Numbered from the stretch's first letter, positions 49,501-61,960 are shown. The stretch: 64,000 nucleotides of DNA from Rostratula benghalensis (GCA_013399305.1 VXAI01000117.1:210755-274754); one strand, 5' to 3'. Numbers and translations are program-made. Notes: generated from the letters alone by a model not told the origin.

Positions 49501-52500
49501 CACAATATGAAGTCTTTCAAAATTTTAAGTTGGTAAATGTTTGTTTTACAGGGCAGCCTCCCACTCTTTTTGGAAGAGTCTTATTGTTGACATGCTCTCT
49601 GATTGACTGACTTCGAGCATTTTTGTAGAACTGTATGATGATCCTTCTAACAGTCCTTTGTTCCTTCTACCTTAGATAACGTTCAGCCTTAATGTGTCCT
49701 GTTATAGCTGGTCAGCTAAATACACTTGTTGACATTAATATTAAAATCTTACTTCAGCATGTTTACAAAGTGGTTTGGTGTTTATTGGTAACCTTTTCCT
49801 GTTCTCCCCTCCTACTTTAGATTCTTCTTTCCTTCCTGACTCCTGGAGCAAACAGGATTCAAAATCAAATTTGTGAAGTTCTAGATACAGATCTTATAAG
49901 ACAGCAAGCAGAACACAATGCAGTTGATATTCATGGGCTAGCTAACTATATCATCAACACTATGGGAAAGTTATGTGCTCCAATAAGAGACAACGATATA
50001 AAACAGTTAAAAGCAACTGACAATATCGTAGAATTACTGAGGTTGGTATTCGGGTTTGTTTTCAGAAGACCCTCTTCTCTGAAAGAGTACTGAGGAGTGG
50101 AAATGGGGGGTAATGTCTTAAAAAGTCTTAAATTTTGTCAGTTTATGTAACACCTGTTTTCAACGACAGGAAAACTTATTTTTATACAGAAGCATTAAAG
50201 CTATGACACACTGTGACCAGAATATTATACATGTCTTACTTTTTCATGAAATGGGTAGAATGCCAAGAAGATCAAACACTATCAGCTCTGAATATCTAAG
50301 CCACTGAACAAAACAAAGCACTATTACAGTAACCTGTGTTCTGGAGAATGCTTTTTCCATCTTGGTAATCCTTACAAAACTTAAGCAGCATACTTATACT
50401 GTTCCTTCTTGAACTATTAATTGCATGCTTCCTCTGGAAGGCCAAAAATTGGATTTAAATTCTCTTTAGTGAAGATCTTGTTATTTGAACTTGGGTAAAA
50501 CACTTGCACAAAATGGCAGAAACCTGTTTACTGCTCCTTAGGTACACTGAAATACTAAGAGTAAATGGTAGTTGTTCTACTGTTTTGTTGCAGCTAGTGT
50601 CATACCCAAGCAACTGGATCAGAAGGATTGTTTCTATTGGGGCAGAGTGACTAAAAAAATTAAAATCTGTTCATTTAGTCTTTCAAGTATCCTGGAAGAT
50701 AGTTAAAATATCTGTTATACTGAAATACTGATCAAGGAGTTTATTTCTGCCAGAATTGAAATTCAAGGGCTAATGTAGGTGTACCTCACATGTGCTGGTT
50801 AAAAGCAATAGACTATTGTAACTGTCAAATTTTAAATTCTTCCTTTCAGAGAAATATTCCGTGTTTTGGACCTGATGAAAGTAGATATGGCTAATTACAC
50901 AATTCAAAACCTTAGGCCATACCTTCAGCGTAATTTGGTGGACTACGAAAGAACAAAATTCCAGGAAATTCTTGAAGAAACACCAAGTAGGTATCATGCT
51001 GTGTTTATTTTAAACCTTTATTTGAAACAAGGACTATTTAAAGGCATGCTATAAAATTTATTGATTGTAGTTAATTTGGAGAAAATTTTTGGTTTCTTGT
51101 CCAGATCTAACTAATGCAAAAATCTTTTGACAAGCAAGATACCAATGGGCAATTGCATAAGGTGCTATAAAGTATGCTCATCTAATTTGGGATGCTTTCA
51201 GACAAATTTTTATTTGCTAAATTGGTTGGTATCTGAAAAACAACAAACAATGGCTCTTACTGTCTGGGAGAAGAAACCCTACATACTGAAAGATGAGATT
51301 ATATCTCTTTTCTCTGCAGTAATTCTTTTGTTATTTTGAAGTAAACATGTAAAACCAGTTAGCAGGCCCAAAAGTTGGAAGGGACAGGGTCCTTTTTTTT
51401 TTTTTTTAAAAAAAAAAAAAGGCAGGCTCTGAGGAAAACTACTTAGTTGATGCAAAGTCAACTTGATCCCCTGTTACAGGTTTTATGTAACGTGGCTAAA
51501 CATTTCTTTAGGAAAATAGATATTTTTTTTTCAAGAAGAAAAAGTAAACTTGCTAACATCTGGAGCAGGGGTTTCTGTAATAGGAACCTTGAGCCATTGA
51601 TACAGCCTGCTGTGTTTCTATATGCAGCCTGTGAAGGAACTCTTTAAACACATTTCATTTGCTATTAATACAGTTTACCTCCCATCACCCCTACTTCCTG
51701 ATCTCATGCCCCAGCTATCAAGTGGCCTCCCAGAAAAAGGGGAAAAATGCCTTTGTAACTTGGAACTTGAGGCTTTTTTACCCTGAAATCTTGGCTGAAG
51801 TCTAACAATTTGATCTTCGGTTTGTACAAGCTAGCTAGAATGTTACAGTGACAAATGGAATATGATCTGTGGAAAAAAGTGAGGGAGAGAACTTAGATAT
51901 GTGAAGGCTCAGCTGTCCACTGTGTATGTTTAGTCTTCAGAATTTCAATACTCTTGTTCTTGTCTACAACTCTCTTCCTCAAGCTAGTGCTTATTTTGAT
52001 GAAAGCATGTAGTAAATCTGTGCGGGTTTGCAATGCCTAGGTGCCCTGGACCTCACAACAGAATGGATAAAAGAATCAATAGAAGATGAATTGTCCTCTA
52101 TTTCTGATGAATCTTCATCATCCCCTGGTGCTGATAGCAGTTCTAAACGAATTATTAGTCCTACACTGGTGCTAAACAACGGCTACTTGAAACTGTTACA
52201 ATGGGATTATCGCAAAACAATTCCGGAGGTAAGAGGTGTATTTCAATGTCTTCAGATTTCTAGCTTTACAAAAACATTGGTGTAGCATAATAATCCTGCT
52301 ATTGATGACAATACATGAAGTATACTCTTGCAATTCTTGAAATGACAAATGGGATTTAGCAAGTATATGTTAGAATTGGTTTTGAATATGAGATGGGCAA
52401 GTCAACAGCTAGAGGAGAATAAGGTAAAGGTCGCTTTCCCACTATCACGGCTCACCAGCTCCACCCTAAGAGCAGTCTTGGCCATGGTCAAAGGCTGGGC

Positions 52501-55500
52501 CTTGTGCTGCCAACACTTGGCTTTCTGTATCTTTGAGAGAACTGACTATAGCATCCTGTTTTCCTAACAGCAGGAGGAACTGGTGGGATCACTCTTGCTT
52601 TAGAACAGAACTGGTAAAAACCTTAAACCCACTAAATTAGATATTCACCCTTTCTGAGTGCATATCAATTACCACTTCAAGAATCACTTTTCAGTTTTTC
52701 CCTCCTGTTCCTGATTACTGACCTCTGCAACTTTCCGTAAAGCCAATTTGAAGCTGGCCATCGTTCAGGGCTAAAATTGGAATCTGCAGTGAGCGTCTTA
52801 GCTATACTTAAAGAGGCCTGGCAGAGAATTGGCTAAGTACATGGGGATGCTTTTAGTGCTCTCAGTCAGGGGACAGAAGGGAAACCACCTTATGTATTTT
52901 TTCCTTCAAATGATTTTGAATAAGAGCTACAAAGAGGTATCCTCTGGTTCATCTGGTTTGTTGTACTATGAAATTACTACAAAACAGTTGGATGTTGATG
53001 GCACTGTGCTTCTCAGTGGAGGGATTTGCTTAGTTGAGCTTTTTGTAACCTAAAGTGAGTCACTCCAGCTATATATTGCTGTGGGAATTACTTGCATTCT
53101 TCGTATGATCAACTGGCTTTTTGCCTGTAGCAGGTTATGTATCACTTGCAGAACCTGCTCTGGTGGCTGTCATGTACAGTTGTCATCGCTGTCCATCAGT
53201 TATAGATTATGATGCTTTTCAAAGGATGGCTGAATCCAGAAGACTTCTGTCTGTAACCTGGATCACTACAGCATCCTCTGGATCCCCTGGGCATTCCACA
53301 TCATGGGCTGAATTGTTGGTCACAGATTTCCATCGGCAGTGATGAGGAGTAAGAAGCAATGTCCTGAGTTTCCTTTGTACTGAAAGCATTACCTTTCTTC
53401 CCAGCAGGGGCTTACTTCGAGTACTTGCACATAATGCTGCTACCACATATTCAGGGTATTTCAGCTGCTGTCTCTTCTGACTTTGCATATTTGTGATTAA
53501 AAATAATAATGCTTTGTTACTGCATTCTATACCTGTCCTTTTCCCTGACTTTCTCCCTCAGTGTTCCTAAATTAGCATTACTGTTTTAATTCTAGACTCT
53601 AATAACAGATGAAGTTCGGCTTCAGGAGTTGAGAGAAAAGCTCAATCGATTAAAAATCATAGCTTGCATTTGTCTCATAACAAACAATATGGTGGGTGCA
53701 GCAATTGTAGATGTGCCTGACTTTGCTGACCAGCTGAAAAGGATCTCTGTTCCCCTTCTTGAAGGCATGAACAAGAAGTAAGGCTTTGCTTTTATCACTC
53801 TTCATATTTTATTTTTTTTAACAGGAAATACTAGGTGGATCTGAAAACCCTTGGAAACTATTCAAATGTCATAGCCAGTGCCTGTAATAATAATAATATG
53901 CAAATTTTAATAATCTATATTCCTGTTACAATATAAGACCACTGTATGTTAAGCACGTTTTTTAACTTGTAATTTAATCTTGATGTTAGCCTACAGAATT
54001 TGGAGCCTAGTACTAAAGTTCATTCACATCCTCCTAACACTGAAGAGACAATGGCAACACATTCGCTAAACTGTCGTGGCAGTTGCTTCAAACTTGTAGG
54101 TAGTTTAAGCTATTTGGCTGCCTATCTCCACTGCCACTTGTACTACAAGCAAGTCTGATGGGATCTCAAAGTGTCTCATAAAATAGTTTTTCACTCTGCT
54201 TTTTCTCATTGAATGTGGCCCAGGATAAGCATAAGGGCAAAATGTCACTGCTACAAACTTTAAATTTTTTTTTTTTTAATTTGAATCACAATTAGGTCCT
54301 TAATTAATCTGTAGATGTATGCAAATCTGCAAAAGCGAAAGATAACTTTTTTATTCTAAGTTCGCTCATTGCAGAGAGCAGGTTGAAAAGAATAGGGAAA
54401 GGAGACAAGTGAGGTCACCTTACAACCTATGCTACAGAAACTGTGGAAGTTAATGCTTTTCTATTTCTTTCTTCCAGGACTTTTGATTTGAAGGAGGCTC
54501 TGAATGCTATTGGTGTCCAGGTTTGCAGCAAAGTGAACATGTCTTTAGCTGAAAGAGATCTTCCCGTACTTAGTGAAGAAATGCAGAGTAATTTAATGGG
54601 TCAAATTGCTCATATTGTTGAGGACAACAATCCTGTCAGTTCCTTGATTGGTCAGTAAGATAATAATTTTCTTATTGTATGTGTCTGAATACAAACTTAT
54701 TCCAAGCAAGCTTAATCAGCTGTCTAATTATTTTTTAAAAGCACTTTGCTACTGCAGTAAAATACTGGGTCAGCCAAGAGTGAGGAAATGTTTACCTATA
54801 GATGGTGTTCTTGGTAATGCTGCAGAGCATGGTTAGTCACAGCAAGGAATAATTTTAAAAGTGTCTGTACAAACAAGCCTGGAGACCACTAGTATTTTGG
54901 AGAAGAATTTAGAAGAATTGGAGCTATTTATTCTCCCTTCTATCTGTTCTGGATTTAAAACTAGTGGTCTCTTTAGAGTCATAGAATTGTCTATGTTGGA
55001 AGGGACCTTTGAGATCATCTAGTCCAACCATCAACCCAACTGATAAAAAAACATCACTAAACCATGTCTCTAAGTACTATGTCAACCTGTCTTTTGAATG
55101 CCTCCATAGATGGTGCTTCAGCCACTTCCCTGGGGAGCCCATTCCAATGCTTAATAACCCTTTCAGTATAAAAATTGTTCCTAGTATCCAATATGAAACA
55201 GCAACTTGAGGCTGTTTCCTCTTGTCACCTGTGAACTTGGGAGAAGAGATAGACCCACACCTCTCTCTATAACCTCCTTTCAGTTAGTTGTAGAGAGTGA
55301 TAAGGTCTCCCATCAGCCTGCTTTTCCCTAGGCTGGACAACCTTAGTTTCTTTTGCCTCTCCTCCTAAGACTTATTCTCCTGATGCCTCACCAACTTCGT
55401 TGCCCTCTTCTGAACCTGCTCCAGTACCTCACTGTCTTTTTTTTTTGCGGTAAGGGGCCCAAATCTGGACACGGTACTCGAGGTGGGGCCTCACCAGTGC

Positions 55501-56317
55501 CAAGTACATGGGGACAGTTTCCTCCCAAGGCCTACTTACCACACTGTTCCTGACACAAGCTAGGATGCTGTTGGCTGCCTTAGTCACCTGGGCACACCAC
55601 TGGCCTCATGGTCAAGTGGCTGCCAACTAACAACCCTAGGTCCTTTTCTGCCAGGCAGCTCTCCAGCCACTCTTCCCCAAGCCTGTAGTGCTACATGGGG
55701 CTGTTGTGACACAGATGGAGGACCTGGCACTTGGCTTCATTGAATCTCATCCCCCTGACCTTGGCCCAGCCAGCCAGCCAGTCTAGATCCCTCTGCAAAG
55801 CCTTTCTACCCTCAAGCAGCTCTTTCTTTGAGTCTACTTCGTAATTGGATGTTGGAACTCGTTGTAGCAGGTTTATGCTGTGTCCACCTTGCAGGAGCTA
55901 ACTTACAGAAGCTTTCAGTATTGTTTCCCATTACAAACAGTGGGGTTGGGAAAGAGTTGTTACCTGTGTGGTTGGATTTTTTGCTGTGCTGATGTGCAGG
56001 GCGCTTACAAAGCCAGTGTGGCTTCATTTGGGGTTTACATTTTTTCTGAGCATACTTTATATTCCACTTCAGACAAACGCATCCAGTTCTTCATGAGAAG
56101 CTTGCTTGCTCTTCCGAGTTTTCCGAAGTGTATGCCTACTATGCCAGGAGGCCTTTCTGTGATTCAGACGGAGATGGAGTTTGTTGGATCTCAGTATGCG
56201 AGCATTGTAAACTTTAATAAACAAGTTTATGGACCATTCTATGCAAACATACTGAGAAAGCTACTTTTTCCTGAGGCACCAATGGGGAAAGCAGAAACGG
56301 AAACACCTACCAATTAA
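46395..56317 (+). CDS. TCP11L2: T-complex 11-like protein 2, whole coding span
   Basis: Nine coding exons join in consistent phase: 46395-46530, 47804-47939, 48981-49101, 49821-50041, 50850-50986, 52041-52228, 53596-53777, 54478-54650 and 56073-56317. They total 1539 bases and encode 512 residues; human TCP11L2 is 519. The protein has a Ser/Asp-rich N-terminus (about residues 1-50) and then the T-complex 11 family domain to near the C-terminus. Conserved stretches include [46 protein letters not shown] (here [16 protein letters not shown]), [35 protein letters not shown] and [17 protein letters not shown]. The biochemical activity of the family is unknown; TCP11 itself acts in sperm, and TCP11L2 has been linked to muscle satellite-cell migration. 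The frame is intact, with consensus splice sites throughout. Confidence 0.96.
47804..47939 (+). CDS. TCP11L2: TCP11L2 coding exon 2
   Basis: Codes for [20 protein letters not shown], then [15 protein letters not shown], to about residue 90. The acceptor is a tandem CAGCAG (47801-47806): using the second AG would drop one Ala codon. The donor is AACAG/GTAAGA, phase 2. Confidence 0.94.
48548..48602. repeat. A-rich tract in a TCP11L2 intron
   Basis: About 22 A residues are followed by A/C-rich sequence. A second A/C-rich tract lies at about 48020-48105. No retrocopied gene is attached to either. Confidence 0.8.
48981..49101 (+). CDS. TCP11L2: TCP11L2 coding exon 3
   Basis: The acceptor is GCCACAG/CTTTGCAGG. 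The nearby TTTGCAG at 48981-48987 is rejected as an acceptor because it breaks the frame. Encodes [20 protein letters not shown] and ends AAGGAG/GTAATG in phase 0. Confidence 0.94.
49821..50041 (+). CDS. TCP11L2: TCP11L2 coding exon 4
   Basis: Acceptor ACTTTAG/ATTCTT, donor CTGAG/GTTGGT. Encodes [20 protein letters not shown] and the stretch containing [14 protein letters not shown], the family core. Phase 0 in, phase 2 out. Confidence 0.95.
50850..50986 (+). CDS. TCP11L2: TCP11L2 coding exon 5
   Basis: Acceptor CTTTCAG/AGAAAT, donor CACCAA/GTAGGT. Encodes [20 protein letters not shown] through [15 protein letters not shown] second GTATCA four bases downstream is not used, because only GTAGGT keeps the frame with the next exon (Ser-Ala-Leu-Asp). 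Confidence 0.95.
52041..52228 (+). CDS. TCP11L2: TCP11L2 coding exon 6
   Basis: Acceptor TGCCTAG/GTGCCC, donor CCGGAG/GTAAGA. Encodes [20 protein letters not shown], a Ser-rich linker, then [20 protein letters not shown]. Ends in phase 0. Confidence 0.95.
53596..53777 (+). CDS. TCP11L2: TCP11L2 coding exon 7
   Basis: Acceptor ATTCTAG/ACTCTA, donor AAGAA/GTAAGG. Encodes [20 protein letters not shown] and the hydrophobic [17 protein letters not shown], then [11 protein letters not shown]. Phase 2 out. Confidence 0.95.
54478..54650 (+). CDS. TCP11L2: TCP11L2 coding exon 8
   Basis: Acceptor CTTCCAG/GACTTT, donor GATTG/GTCAGT. Encodes [20 protein letters not shown] through [11 protein letters not shown]. 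Phase 1 out. Confidence 0.95.
54882..54971. repeat. 12-bp inverted repeat in TCP11L2 intron
   Basis: GAGACCACTAGT at 54882-54893 and its exact reverse complement at 54960-54971 enclose 66 bases, just left of the CR1 copy. Confidence 0.6.
54976..55825 (-). mobile_element. CR1 LINE fragment (about 850 bases), minus strand, in a TCP11L2 intron
   Basis: The plus strand begins GAGTCATAGAATTGTCTATG, TTGGAAGGGACCTTTGAGAT, CATCTAGTCCAACC and continues through the reverse complement of the CR1 3' UTR and ORF2 end (GATAAGGTCTCCCATCAGCC, GCTCCAGTACCTCACTGTC, ACGGTACTCGAGGTGGGGCC, GAGGACCTGGCACTTGGC). It is the longest CR1 copy in the window. It lies antisense to the host gene and ends about 250 bases before the last coding exon. 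Confidence 0.93.
56073..56317 (+). CDS. TCP11L2: TCP11L2 last coding exon
   Basis: Acceptor CACTTCAG/ACAAAC; the first codons complete [20 protein letters not shown]. The exon encodes the conserved C-terminal block MPGGLSVIQ and [17 protein letters not shown] and stops at TAA 56315-56317. Confidence 0.96.
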
Positions 56318-58830
56318 AAGATACTGCCTATTTCTGTACCCCTTGTCTTACCTTCCAAGACAGTGACCTGACTTCCCTGCTAAGAAGAGCCCACTCCGGT
56401 GACTGAGAGAGATCTTGTAATACGTATGCAGGAAGTTTCTGAAATTCACTGGAAAGAAATGAATTTCAAGGACATACATGTTTAAATAGACTAAAATTGT
56501 TTAATGGATTGTGTCACTTGTAATAGCCAAGGAATTACTAAGTTTTCAAGACTAGCATTTATTATGGTTTGCAGTAGGGAAGAGCTGTCAAAGTACTTAC
56601 TGTTTTGCCACTGTTATAACATTATGTTTCAACTTCAACATATATTACATATAGCAATGCAATTATGAAATGACAAAACAATTGTAGATAAAATGTACTA
56701 TGCTTACATTGTATTTTTGTAGAGGAACATCTAATAATGCAACTGTGTTTCTGAAAAGACTTTGAAGGAAAAAAAAAAAAGAAATGTATAGGATAACTGC
56801 TTTTGTAACCAAAACCAGGTTCAAACTAGGCCAAGTTCCAGTCCTCCTGCAGTTACTGGAACCAGAACTTTGGCTCTGTTACATTATGGAATGCCAGTGC
56901 TATAAGCGGTTTGGAGTATAGCAGTTACAGAAGCAGCATTCGCCACCTAAAGTAGGAATCATTCAGAACCACTCAGCTGTAACTGAGATTAATGGTAAAC
57001 ACCTAAGAAACAATAGGGAAGGGGAGGGGGGTCAGAGTAGATTTCTGTATATAATGTTTATACGCATTTTGTTTATTCAGTGCAGGTCATTCAGATCTTA
57101 AATCTAATCTCTAATACATGTATGTACTGATCTTTTATCTTAATGGGTATTAAGTATTTTTAAGTTAGGTCTTTCTGACCTTTATACTCAAAAGCACTTA
57201 AGAGTGACCTTAGAGTACCACAGAGCAACTTCCTCTTCTACATTCTGTTGGATTGAGGGCGTAAGATTTTCAAAATGTTTTCTGGGGTCTGAAAGCAAGA
57301 ACCCAAATCATTAGTGATTCTTCAAAATAGGATTAGATTGACTTTCACTGGTTCAGTGAGAACTACTGCAGTTTTCTTCAAATTCCTTTGGAATAGGCCC
57401 CAATACTTAGTTCCCATTTAAGGCAACAGGAATCTTGTATACAGAAAAGGAATAGGCTTGAAATTGACAAATAATGGAAATAAACTTTTGCAAGTTTTAC
57501 ACAGGCTTTATTTTGCATCTTTCAGATTACTGGGAAAAGATACTGCTGGAATACTTACTATAGACATCTATGAATGTCTATACATCTATGACATTCATAG
57601 AATGTCTATGAATTTGAATAATAATTTACTTGAAAATGATCTTTTAATATATTATCATATAATAGTCCTTTTAAAGTGTCACACATATATATAAAAACTC
57701 AATGTGGTACAATTTATATAGCTTGTTTTTAATATTTTATATTACAATCTATTTTTATGACAAAAAAAATTGCCCGTAAAAGCTTAATGTGTCTCACAAT
57801 TTGTGTATGTACATTACTGTGTTTATCATAAAGGTCTAAAAAAAAAAAAAGGGCATTATTAGCACTGTGGTTTTGTAGTCCATTTTTACAGAAGTGTATA
57901 TCCTTTTTAGTAAGGGAAATGACTTCTACTCAGTTATTCCTCAGTGTCCAAAGACTTTGGGCACATGTTACATGGTAAGAAACACTTTCTTCAAAAAACC
58001 TTTTAGAAAATAAACTTCTGTAGTGCACTTCTGCTCTATCCCTGGTAAACACATCGCACAAAATAAAGATGAATGCATATTTTAAAGGGAACTGTTTCCT
58101 GAAGGGTGAGAGAAAGGAACTTTTAGAATATAGTAATTGTGCCACTAGATGAAACAGGCTTGCTCAGATGAATATGAAATTCTGATACACAATTTAAAAT
58201 CACCACAAAAAGGGCGTGTTTCAAGAACTGTTACGGGGAATTAAATCTTAGTGATTTGCTATATCTTTAGAAATACCTAAACTATTTTCAGCTTCAGCCA
58301 AAAGAGGATTTTATGAATATTTGAAGATTATGTATAACATGATTATAAGATTTTTATCATAATACTTTATATGCATTCTATTGTAAAAATAAATATAAAA
58401 CTGTAGATCTTTAATGTAATGGGGGAACTGTCATACTAGGTTTTAGCCATAAATACTCAAAAAATGAGGATTCATTGGGCGTTTTCAGCAATTAGGGTGA
58501 CTTGCAAAGGGCATTTTATAGCATGGCCTATGTTTCAAGTGATTGTTTAATGTATCTTAATTTTTACTTAATGTTTCAAACATGGACATTGCATCTGTTC
58601 AATGTCTTGTGTTGCATGCTGTTTATGCTACTGTGGCTGAAATGCACTTGCCTCTAAAGTTGTCCTTGTGAAACAAGATGCCATTCTGTAGCAGTTTCCT
58701 TTGTTGAAATACAAATATTTGAGGTTTTGTATGCATTAAAACTTTGTTCGTGATACCACTAGTGGTGAAAAGTCATTTATACAAACTTTCTGAAATGTAA
58801 TGGATTGTTAAATGCTGAAGATAAATTACT
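56318..58830 (+). other. TCP11L2: TCP11L2 3' UTR and immediate downstream region (inferred)
   Basis: Long AT-rich, transposon-free sequence follows the stop codon. Candidate polyadenylation signals AATAAA occur near 57479, 58008, 58062 and 58388, and ATTAAA near 58736. None is clearly dominant, so several 3' ends are possible. A stable 11-bp hairpin lies at 57568-57600. Confidence 0.55.
57568..57600. repeat. Perfect 11-bp inverted repeat (hairpin) in the TCP11L2 3' UTR
   Basis: CTATGAATGTC (57568-57578) and GACATTCATAG (57590-57600) pair perfectly around an 11-base loop. A third partial copy, ATGTCTATGAA, follows at 57602. Confidence 0.7.
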
Positions 58831-58969
58831 GCACTAATAATATGTTGTCACTCTCTTTCTTTTCCTGTAATTCTCCAGCTGCGACTGAGTGTACAGGAGT
58901 GACTTATGCAGCTGCACAAATAATACTCCAAACAGTGGTTTGCTTAAATCTGACTCCTTGGAATAAGGT

Positions 58970-59786
58970 TGTATTGGGTTTGTGTGGCAAGGTTTTGATA
59001 GTGGGGCTACAGCATGGCTTCTGTGAGAAGCTGCTAGAGGCTTTCCCCATGCCCCATAGAGCCAAAGGCAGCTGGCTCCCAGTTGGACCTGCCCCTGGCC
59101 AAGGCTGAGCCCATCAGTGATGGTGGTGGTGCCCCTGGGATAACATAGTGAAGGGGGAAAAAAAAGCGCAACTGTGGTGGAACAAGAGCTGAAGAGAGGT
59201 GTGAGAACAGGGGAGACCAACAATTCCAGCCCATGCTAGAGCAGGTTTGATGGCAGGACTGCAGGACTTGTGACCCTACACTGGAGGCAGTCATAAAGAA
59301 CTGAAGCCTGGGAAGAACTCATCATAGTGATGTTCATGCAGAACTGTCTCCTGTTAGTGGGACCCTATGGTGATGTAGGGAAAGAGTACAGGGAGTCATC
59401 CCCCTGAGGAGGATGGAGTGGCGGAAACAACACAAGATGAGCAGGATGCAGCCCCCATCCCCCTGAGTCCTGTGCTGCTGGTGGGGAGGAGACAGAGAAA
59501 TTGGGAGTGAAGTTGAGCCTGGGAAGAAGGAAGGAGTGAGGAGAAGGTACTTTAAGATTTGGCTTTATTTCTAATTAACCAACTGATTAGGTTGGCAATA
59601 AATTAAATTAACTTCCCCAAGTTGAGTCTGTTTTGCCCGTGATGGTAATTGCTGAGTGATCTCCCTGTGCCTATTTTGGCCCACTGGCCTTTTGCTGTAT
59701 TTTCTCTCCCCTGTCCAGCAAAGGAGGGGGAGAGATTGAGAGGCTTTGGTGGGCGCTTGGGGTTCATCTAGGATCAACCCACTGCA
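58970..59786 (+). mobile_element. Solo LTR of an endogenous retrovirus, plus strand
   Basis: The 817-base segment starts TGTATTGGGTTTGTGTGGCA and ends CAACCCACTGCA, bracketed by a perfect 5-bp target duplication AAGGT (58965-58969 and 59787-59791). It contains AATAAA at 59597-59602 followed by a T/G-rich stretch, the expected R/U5 polyadenylation layout in the plus orientation. It closely resembles an abundant avian LTR family that carries GC-rich internal tandem units; this copy has few of them. No internal retroviral genes adjoin it. Its signal could terminate read-through from TCP11L2. Confidence 0.92.
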
Positions 59787-59791
59787 AAGGT

Positions 59792-61120
59792 AATTTGTAT
59801 ACTTGGTCGTAGCTCCCCTCTTGGGAATGATTAAATAGGTAGGAGACTCCGGACTAGAAGATGTTGGAGGGGAGAGCTATGCCAGATCTATGGAGTGGTG
59901 GGTGGTGATAATGACAAGAGTAAGTAGTAGTTTGCAGACTTTTTAGCTGCCAGACCAAGGAGCATCAAAACAGGTGGTCATTTTCAAATAACTGAACTGT
60001 CTTATTCACAGCAATGTGTAGATAGCTGTAGAACGCTTTGCCCAGAATGCAACGGCACTATTAAAGGTTCTTTGGTTGCAGGAGAATTGGACAATGTGTA
60101 GCTGATGGGTGTTCCTTTTCTCTTCTATGATCTTTAAATGAAGGTGACTGTTGCCCACAATTCAGTCAGTCTTGAAGTGCTAACTGTACTGTATGTGTCT
60201 GGCTCAAATATGCTGAGAATACGCTGAAAACACAGTGTTTCTTGAGCTTCTAGTAATTCCAAAATAACTGCCACTTGGCCATGTCTGGATTTTGATCTTT
60301 TGTAATCTTGATTTTTTTTAAACCCTGTGAACAATTTACAATATCCCCAAGGAAAAGTTACACTAAAGAAATTAAAGAATACCTGAAAAGCACATAGTAC
60401 TGAATTTTCAAATGTGAAACATTGGAAAAAAAATGCTTCTAATAAACATTCCTCCCCCCTTCCCCCCGAGTTACCCATTAGGAATAAGCATTTTGGAGTA
60501 AATGTGTGTCTGAAAGCTTTGTAGAGCTTAGGTTTCCTGTAAGTGATGATAAAAAAAAAACAACTGGCAAAGAACTCAACCAACTGCAGTATGTGCTTGA
60601 TTTAGAAAGGTAAGAAGGAACTCTTAAACTTCTAACTCCCACTTTTAATCTATTACGGTTTTATATTGTAGAAGTAATCACAATTTCTGATTACATGCTA
60701 ATCACAGCTAACAGACCCAGTTGTGGGGTACTGGGTCATCAGACTGAAATGGTTGCTTGATGAGCATGTAGTCAGTTAGATGAAAAGCTGTGCCAGATGT
60801 TGTAGGATTATTATGTATTAAACCAACTCTCCAGGCCAACTCTTTGCTTGAGGCGGGAAACGGAATGGAAGTGTTCTGCAATATTGCTACTCTCTTGTTT
60901 AACCTGGGCATTCGTTTCCAGGATGTGTGGAACCCAGACAGCACTTGGTGAACTTCATTTGTGTAGAACCTGAGCCAGAGCAGATGCTTGTGTATGCACT
61001 GTTTTTACACTCTGCTTTTACAGTGTACTTAGCAATGATTATGCGTTAACAATAAAGACTTAACTGCCACAGGAATTTGCAATGATCACTAATGTTTCTT
61101 GCTTAATCTTAAACTGGGGA
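59792..61120. other. Spacer between TCP11L2 and POLR3B
   Basis: AT-rich, with no supported exon. An AATAAA at 61050-61055 has no obvious transcript to end. The 149-codon minus-strand frame at 60134-60583 is Phe-rich and unsupported. Confidence 0.5.
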
Positions 61121-61592
61121 ATGTGGACCTGTTGGAATGGGTCCAGCAGTGGGACATGAAAGTCATCAGAGGTCTGGAGCACCTCCCCTATGAAGACAGG
61201 CTGAGAGAGCTGGGGTTGTTCAGCCTGGAGAAGAGGAGGCTCTGGGGAGACCTTACTGCAACCTTTCAATATTTAAAGGGGGCCTACAGTAGAGATGGGA
61301 AGGGACTCTTCAGGAGTATAGTATAGGGCAAGGGGTAAAGGTTTTAAATTGAAAGAGGGGAGATTTAGATTAGATATTAGGAAGAAATTCTTTACTGGGG
61401 GTTGGTGAGGCACTGGAACGTGTTGCCCAGAGAAGTTGTGGAAGCCCCATCCCTGGAAGTGTTCAAGGCCAGGCTGGATGGGGGCTTTGAGCAACCTGAC
61501 CTAATGGGAGGTATCTCTACCCCTGGCAGGGGGTTTGGAAGTAGATGATCTTTAAGGTTCTTTCCAACTCTAACCATTCTATGATTCTATGA
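61121..61592 (+). mobile_element. CR1 LINE 3' fragment, plus strand
   Basis: The sequence TGGAATGGGTCCAGCAGTGG, CACCTCCCCTATGAAGACAG, LEKRRLWGDL-coding bases, GCCAGGCTGGATGGGGGCTT, TTTCCAACTCTAACC and the terminal ATTCTATGATTCTATGA tail make a CR1 copy with an intact 3' end, about 500 bases upstream of POLR3B. Confidence 0.95.
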
Positions 61593-61960
61593 GTAGTCTC
61601 CTATTTCAGTCGGATTTGTGTGTCTCCATAGCACCAACGCAAAGGAAAAAAAAAAAAAAGTCAGTTTATAAGTGATCCAGCTGCAGCACTCAACACTAAG
61701 ATCAGAAAAAGCTAATAATGATGCCAAAAGCTTATGCTCCATGGTGCTTTGTGTGCTAAAAATTGCGAAAAATATCAGTTTATTCCCAAACTGCTCTGTT
61801 GCCTCCACCTGCCTGCTCCTGGGGAAGTGGTGAGGAGGCTGCCAGGGCCAGCTCATGGCGGTGGGGGTGGCTCAAGGATTCGGGGGGGGCTAATCCCTAC
61901 ACGCTGAAAAGGCATTAACTCCCCTGCGAGGAGCCATTGGAAGGGAGAGGTCTGACCGCT
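61593..61960. other. Short spacer before the POLR3B promoter
   Basis: No gene or recognised repeat beyond an A run at about 61648-61660. Confidence 0.5.

Noticed and set aside
60134..60583. 149-codon minus-strand frame
   Set aside because: Phe/Ser-rich chance frame in AT-rich spacer with no related protein that I recognise.
61050..61055. AATAAA as the TCP11L2 transcript end
   Set aside because: It lies 4.7 kb past the stop and beyond an LTR with its own signal; nearer signals are available.
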